Part shown: piece by piece, positions 24,487 to 28,187 of the stretch
How positions within the stretch are numbered: position 1 is the first letter of the stretch
Layout of the letters: each line of letters begins with the position of its first letter
Program-made: the position numbers and the translations under genes
NCBI GenBank assembly: GCA_002317215.1
Contig: DCJD01000017.1
Coordinates: 22,568-50,754, forward strand
Origin: Caryophanales bacterium UBA1709
GTDB taxonomy: Bacteria; Bacillota_I; Bacilli_A; RFN20; UBA1709
Length of the DNA: 28,187 nucleotides
Direction: 5' to 3'
The notes under the pieces: model-generated
The model's database searches: none
What the model was told of the DNA's origin: nothing
The model's input: only the letters and a program-made list of their open reading frames with translations

Positions 24487-24515
24487 AAAATCCTCTTAAA
24501 TTATAAGAGGATTTT
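24487..24515 (-). terminator. Terminator of the desulforedoxin-like gene
   Basis: AAAATCCTCTTA (24487-24498) pairs with TAAGAGGATTTT (24504-24515) around AATTA, a 12-bp stem. A minus-strand T tract follows. It starts four bases after the stop codon at 24520. Confidence 0.88.
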
Positions 24516-24519
24516 ATAT

Positions 24520-24756
24520 TTATTTCATTGCTTTATCGCAACACTTAAATCCACAATCACCACAAGTACAATCTACAATTACTTCAACTTTAGCACCACA
24601 GCTTTTACAAGTTTTAATAACTTTAGTAGTTTGTAATTTAGGATCTGGTATTTCTATCATATTTTTTCCACAGCATTTAATTCCACAATCTTTGCAAGTA
24701 CATGGAGCCAATTCTTTAACAATAGCTCCACAACTCTCACATTTTAAATATCTCAT
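24520..24756 (-). CDS. Tandem desulforedoxin-like small metal-binding protein
   Basis: This 78-residue protein consists of two similar units (about residues 3-34 and 47-78). Each has C-x2-C-G, a short strand, C-x-C-x2-C, and then C-C-x3-M. The outer C-x2-C...CC-G-x2-M layout is that of desulforedoxin, the small iron-binding domain. The inner C-x-C-x2-C adds three cysteines per unit, giving 14 in total. I place the start at 24756, with AAAGGAG before it. The upstream in-frame ATG at 24786 overlaps the promoter and gives ten poor residues. Iron or zinc binding is inferred; a redox or metal-storage role is possible. It is divergent from the zinc-type exporter gene. Confidence 0.85.
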   Translation of the reverse strand: MRYLKCESCGAIVKELAPCTCKDCGIKCCGKNMIEIPDPKLQTTKVIKTCKSCGAKVEVIVDCTCGDCGFKCCDKAMK

Positions 24757-24784
24757 ATTATTATCTCCTTTATTGATTATTTTC

Positions 24785-24795
24785 ATTATAGCATA
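24785..24795 (-). promoter_or_regulatory. Extended -10 promoter of the desulforedoxin-like gene
   Basis: On the minus strand TATGC-TATAAT exactly matches the extended Gram-positive -10 pattern TRTGn-TATAAT. Transcription would start near 24778, about 22 nt before the ATG at 24756. This position also argues against the ATG at 24786. Confidence 0.7.
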
Positions 24796-24869
24796 ATTAA
24801 TAAAAACAGAAAAAAATATATCATTTTATACAGATACAATTATTGAAAACCCAAAGAAAAGATTTAATA

Positions 24870-24893
24870 TATAATTGTATAAAATAAAGGAGA
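24870..24893 (+). promoter_or_regulatory. Candidate -10 and ribosome binding site of the cation efflux gene
   Basis: TATAAT at 24870-24875 precedes AAAGGAGA at 24886-24893 and the ATG at 24900. TTGAAA at 24843-24848 resembles a -35, but the 21-nt spacing is too long. No clear metal-regulator operator is seen. Confidence 0.4.
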
Positions 24894-24899
24894 CTTAAT

Positions 24900-25787
24900 A
24901 TGAAAACAGAAAGAAATATATTAATAGCTTTTCTATTAAATCTATTCTTTGCAATATTTGAATTTATTGGTGGTAGTATAACTGGATCTATCTCAATATT
25001 ATCTGATTCTATTCATGATCTAGGTGATAGTTTAAGTATTGGATGTAGTTATTATTTTGAAAAGAAATCTAAAAGAAAACCTGATAATGGATATAGTTAT
25101 GGATATTCTAGATATAGTGTAATAGGTAGCTTATTTACTACATTAATCCTTCTAATTGGATCTGGTATTGTTATTTATGAATCTATAACAAGAATATTTA
25201 ATCCAATTGATATTAACTATAATGGGATGATTATATTTGCTATATTTGGTGTAATAGTAAACTTTATAGCAGCATATGTTACTCACGAAGGAGATTCTGT
25301 TAATCAAAAAGCCGTTAATATTCATATGCTAGAAGATGTATTAGGGTGGATTGTAGTATTAATTGGTGCTATTATAATGCGTTTTACTAGCTTTAGATTA
25401 TTAGATAGTTTAATGAGTATAGGAGTTGCAATATTTATCTTTATTGAAGCAATTAAAAACTTATTAGAAACAATGAATATATTCTTAGAAAAAACACCTA
25501 AAGATATAGATATAGATGAGATTAAAGAACATATATTAGATATTAAAGAAATAAAAGATATTCATCACATTCATATTTGGACTTTAGATGGTATTAATAA
25601 TTATGCCACTATGCATATCGTAAGTAATGAAGATAGCCATACAATAAAAGAGAAAGTTAAAGAAGAATTACATGAACATAATATTGTTCATTCAACAATA
25701 GAAATTGAAAGCGAAGATGAAGAATGTTTAGATAAAGAGTGTCATGTAGAACAACACTATTCTTCTCATCATCACCATCATCATTAA
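24900..25787 (+). CDS. Cation diffusion facilitator, probable zinc exporter
   Basis: The 295-residue protein exports divalent metal in exchange for protons across the cytoplasmic membrane. It has six membrane helices within residues 7-190 and a cytoplasmic domain (about 200-270). Transport-site residues are His39 and Asp43 in SIHDLGDS, and His142 and Asp146 in HMLEDVLG. This His-Asp-His-Asp set is typical of zinc-selective members. The cytoplasmic HHIHIW motif lies at 222-227. The tail has two cysteines and ends in six consecutive histidines (290-295), a natural metal-binding tail. It shares a terminator with the XRE gene. Confidence 0.93.
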   Translation: MKTERNILIAFLLNLFFAIFEFIGGSITGSISILSDSIHDLGDSLSIGCSYYFEKKSKRKPDNGYSYGYSRYSVIGSLFTTLILLIGSGIVIYESITRIFNPIDINYNGMIIFAIFGVIVNFIAAYVTHEGDSVNQKAVNIHMLEDVLGWIVVLIGAIIMRFTSFRLLDSLMSIGVAIFIFIEAIKNLLETMNIFLEKTPKDIDIDEIKEHILDIKEIKDIHHIHIWTLDGINNYATMHIVSNEDSHTIKEKVKEELHEHNIVHSTIEIESEDEECLDKECHVEQHYSSHHHHHH

Positions 25788-25795
25788 ACTATAAA

Positions 25796-25820
25796 AAAAC
25801 AGATACTTTGTATCTGTTTT
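25796..25820. terminator. Bidirectional terminator between the cation exporter and the XRE gene
   Basis: AAAACAGATAC (25796-25806) pairs with GTATCTGTTTT (25810-25820) around TTT. Plus-strand T-rich tail and minus-strand T tract are both present. The XRE stop begins at 25821 on its own strand and overlaps the stem. Confidence 0.88.
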
Positions 25821-26826
25821 ATTTTCTTCTATATTTCTTTGTTAAACCAATAATTAACAGAGTAACAGAAATGATTAATGTAGCAATTATTACAATAAAC
25901 GATACATTACCATCACTACATACTTCCCAATTGCTAAAATCCATTTTATAAAGATTGTTTTTGGATGGTTCTAATAATCTATTTAATACATAGTTTAAAC
26001 CATAGCAGAATAAACCTGTTTCTAATACTATTAAAGATGATTTTATATATTTATTAGAAACTAACATATTAATTAAACTTGCTATAATAACAGGAAACGA
26101 TACATATATAGTTATTTGTAATCCTAATAATAAATCTATATTAATATATAAATTAGTAATTACTAATATAGATATAGTTAATAATAACGCAATAGAACTA
26201 TAGATTAATAAGAAGTATTTCTTTGGTATATTAATGTATTCTTTCTTATAAAATATAAAAGGGAAAAAGAATAAGAAATAAAAGAGTAATACTGATAATA
26301 TTGCTATAAAACACCAATAATTAGAAGTAAAGATAGAACAAGTTATAAATAATAAAGAAAGAGATATAAACGTAGATATAATAAATCCTTCTAGTTTATA
26401 TTTCTTAAAATATCTAATACAAGTTGGACAAAAACTCCACCCACATAAACAAGATACTAATACAATATAAAACCAATCTAATTTATGACTAATTGCTATA
26501 TTACATATAAAACAAATAAGTATTGCTAGTAAATAAGATCCACTAATAATCATAAATGATAATCTTTTAGCATCATTAATTTTCTTTAAACTTCTTTTAG
26601 CGTTTCGATAATCATCATCTTCACAAGCTAAAAATAATTCATGTTCATTAATTCCTAATAAATAACATAATTTAGTAACTAATGAACTATCTGGAAAAGT
26701 TATTCCTCTTTCCCATTTAGATACTGTAGTAACATCAATAAATAATTCATTAGCTAAATCTTGTTGAGTTAAGCCTTTATTAGTTCTATTTTCTTTTATA
26801 AATAATCCAACCTTTTTATAATCCAT
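25819..26826 (-). CDS. Membrane-bound XRE-family regulator
   Basis: The 335-residue protein has an N-terminal Cro/C1-type helix-turn-helix (about 7-61): TQQDLANELFIDVTTVSKWE is the DNA-contacting pair of helices, followed by PDSSLVTKLCYLLGI. From about residue 88 there are roughly eight membrane helices up to the basic C-terminus. A short loop holds CPTC near residues 132-135. Such proteins are probably one-component sensors that read a membrane or envelope signal. AGAGGT is the ribosome binding site. Target genes are not visible. Its own upstream region or a neighbour is the first candidate. Confidence 0.9.
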   Translation of the reverse strand: MDYKKVGLFIKENRTNKGLTQQDLANELFIDVTTVSKWERGITFPDSSLVTKLCYLLGINEHELFLACEDDDYRNAKRSLKKINDAKRLSFMIISGSYLLAILICFICNIAISHKLDWFYIVLVSCLCGWSFCPTCIRYFKKYKLEGFIISTFISLSLLFITCSIFTSNYWCFIAILSVLLFYFLFFFPFIFYKKEYINIPKKYFLLIYSSIALLLTISILVITNLYINIDLLLGLQITIYVSFPVIIASLINMLVSNKYIKSSLIVLETGLFCYGLNYVLNRLLEPSKNNLYKMDFSNWEVCSDGNVSFIVIIATLIISVTLLIIGLTKKYRRK

Positions 26827-26898
26827 ACATGTTACCTCTTTAATAACTTAAATATATAATAAATCATTAATATTATAAATGGCGATAAAATCAACCAA

Positions 26899-26930
26899 AT
26901 AAAAAGATCGATATTCGAAAATATCAATCT
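26899..26930 (-). terminator. Terminator of the DUF6273-like gene
   Basis: Read on the minus strand, AGATTGATATT and AATATCGATCT form an 11-bp stem, including one U-G pair, around a TTCG tetraloop, followed by TTTTATTT. The U-G pair and the stable loop show that it works only in the minus direction. It lies about 50 nt after the stop at 26982. Confidence 0.82.
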
Positions 26931-26981
26931 ATTAATTTAATATAACGATTTTAAATGAAATAATAATTTCTAAATAGATTA

Positions 26982-28187
26982 TTAGATATTAATGGAACAA
27001 AGAACACCCGTAGTAAGCGATCTACAATCTTCGCAGCAAAGAATTTGGTATTTTTTCTTGCCGGAAGAATTAATCACTTCAATGTTGCCTGTTCTGTTTG
27101 TGAGAACACAATATGTGGCGCCGGGGCTACACGATGGTGATCTAATCCAATAATAAGATGAACAATTCAAACATTTTGAATAATCTGTAATACTTATATT
27201 AGAATTAGCAATCAATGAATAAATGTTATAACAAGGTATAAACACAATCGCATCACAATCTCCGTATGCTCTACAATATGGTTTTTGATTATTTGGATAG
27301 TAATCATACATATTGTAATAACATGATAAATCATTTTTAAGAGTTGTTTTTTTCAATTGTTTTATTTCATCCGAATTAAAAGCACAATTTAAAAAATCAT
27401 TGTTTAAATAATTATATAGAATATTATCTTTAAAACAGGCACCGTCCAAAATAAGATTGCCATTAGTCGTTATCTCATCAGATGAATATTGACACGGGAA
27501 TAAAACCTTATCACTTATCAATGTTTGTTTGCCATTATAATCAACCACATTCCAAAGTATTGGATCAAATTTGAACCAATATACTTTTGAACTAATATAT
27601 CCATAGTTATTCTCTATGATTGAATAACCACTTCGATAGGAATCATAATTATAATATTGTGTACAATAACAAGCTCTGAATTTATTACCATCTAAGATAT
27701 AATCCTTATACCATCTAAAATTATTTTGAATCGAATCATGATTTACTTTTAAAACGGTCCAACCATTAGAACTCATTGAATTAGGCAAAGATTCTATCAT
27801 TGAATTAAGTTTAAACCAAACGTTATAATTTGAGCTTTCCGTTATTTCCGATTGTGGATATTCTCCATAATATAATTGGGCTTTTAAAGTATTTAATTCC
27901 CAATGCAATTCATATGTCGAATCAACTATAGCAATTTCCTTAGATGGATCAATTTTTAAGTTGCCCTTATACCATCCTTCAATTTCAAAATCATCCTTGG
28001 TAACGTTTTTAGGAAATATTATGCTAGAGTATATGTTTTGTTTTGTTACAACATCATCATTTCCATTGTTTAAAATAAATGTGATAGTGATTTCCTTATT
28101 ATATCTATCAAGCGTCTTGTTTTTTTCTTCTATATCAGTTTCCAATTCGAGAACTTGGCTCTGCAACGATGTATTTGAATTGGTCAA
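26982..28187 (-). CDS. Large surface protein with repeat-like and DUF6273-like domains (5' end outside window)
   Basis: At least 401 residues are visible, and the reading frame runs off the window edge, so the start is unknown. The first visible residues form a charged coiled coil (about 1-30). An InlB B-repeat/Flg_new-like domain follows (about 32-95: ITFILNNG to IEGWYKGN). From YYGEYPQ near 107 onward the protein resembles DUF6273: LWNVVDYNGKQTLISD, LYNYLNNDFLNCAF, YYWIRSP, and a terminal GV.-.-SINI in place of the usual GVRPA. The last 60 codons are Cys-rich and richer in GC. It is probably exported and surface-exposed. The domain names are from memory and need a profile search. Confidence 0.75.
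   Translation of the reverse strand: MTNSNTSLQSQVLELETDIEEKNKTLDRYNKEITITFILNNGNDDVVTKQNIYSSIIFPKNVTKDDFEIEGWYKGNLKIDPSKEIAIVDSTYELHWELNTLKAQLYYGEYPQSEITESSNYNVWFKLNSMIESLPNSMSSNGWTVLKVNHDSIQNNFRWYKDYILDGNKFRACYCTQYYNYDSYRSGYSIIENNYGYISSKVYWFKFDPILWNVVDYNGKQTLISDKVLFPCQYSSDEITTNGNLILDGACFKDNILYNYLNNDFLNCAFNSDEIKQLKKTTLKNDLSCYYNMYDYYPNNQKPYCRAYGDCDAIVFIPCYNIYSLIANSNISITDYSKCLNCSSYYWIRSPSCSPGATYCVLTNRTGNIEVINSSGKKKYQILCCEDCRSLTTGVLCSINI

Noticed and set aside
25770..25787. Six histidine codons as a cloning-vector artefact
   Set aside because: The codons are mixed, flanked by a native His/Cys-rich tail and by a natural shared terminator. Such tails are common in metal exporters.
18077..26981. 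A DGR template repeat or reverse transcriptase near the lectin-like gene
   Set aside because: I looked through the intergenic gaps and neighbouring proteins. No near-copy of the 19729-19863 region and no reverse transcriptase motif (such as YADD) was found in the window.
28185..28187. TTG at the window edge as start of the DUF6273-like gene
   Set aside because: The frame is open to the edge, the visible N-terminus is mid coiled coil, and no signal peptide or ribosome binding site is visible. The gene is most likely cut by the window.

Overview
The window is compact, visibly AT-rich DNA with overlapping genes, short gaps and a chromosomal housekeeping gene set. Several markers point to a low-GC Bacillota lineage related to Bacilli: a type B RNase P RNA, DnaD, RecU, ComEA/ComEC, and the local orders dnaD-nth...recU, pgsA-cinA-recA and comEA-comEC-holA...lepA, all of which resemble Bacillus. 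TGA is used as a stop in an ATGA overlap, so the standard bacterial code applies and not the mycoplasma code. I cannot name the genus. No peptidoglycan gene is visible, and ponA is missing from its usual place beside recU, but one window cannot show that a cell wall is absent.

Layout. 1-4534: tRNA-Arg(CCG), dnaD and nth on the plus strand, recU convergent to them, then rnpB, pgsA, a stand-alone cinA C-terminal domain and recA. 4547-10841: a minus-strand operon for DNA uptake, replication and translation (comEA, comEC, holA, fmt, lepA, in order of transcription). 10946-13662: a minus-strand operon of a GltD-like flavoprotein, an iron-type alcohol dehydrogenase and a P-loop kinase. 13812-16119: amidohydrolase and inorganic pyrophosphatase, plus a GNAT acetyltransferase. 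16183-18076: a lipoprotein metallophosphoesterase and a membrane protein. 18211-21323: two plus-strand genes that each join a type IV prepilin leader to a large outer domain. 21360-24470: gpmI, a membrane protein, mgsA and a second GNAT. 24520-26826: a tandem desulforedoxin-like protein, a zinc-type cation efflux pump and a membrane-bound XRE regulator. 26982-28187: the 3' part of a large surface protein with Flg_new/InlB-repeat-like and DUF6273-like domains.

The most interesting part is 18211-21323. The first protein is a prepilin joined to a C-type-lectin/FGE-like fold. Its C-terminal end has the layout of variable regions of diversity-generating retroelements (DGRs), and the DNA encoding it is richer in GC than its surroundings. 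The second is a prepilin joined to an alpha/beta-hydrolase esterase with a complete Ser-Asp-His triad. Together they look like a pseudopilus displaying a binding domain and an enzyme. No reverse transcriptase, template repeat or pilus motor gene is visible here.

Gene organisation is very economical. Two RNA genes end within 13-16 nt of the start codon of the next protein gene. Four convergent pairs share one bidirectional terminator that contains or touches the stop codons. A strong terminator for nth sits inside recU. No gap between annotated features exceeds 300 bases; the longest (about 155 nt, 26827-26981) holds a terminator and the upstream region of the XRE gene. I saw no CRISPR array, insertion sequence, rRNA or prophage.
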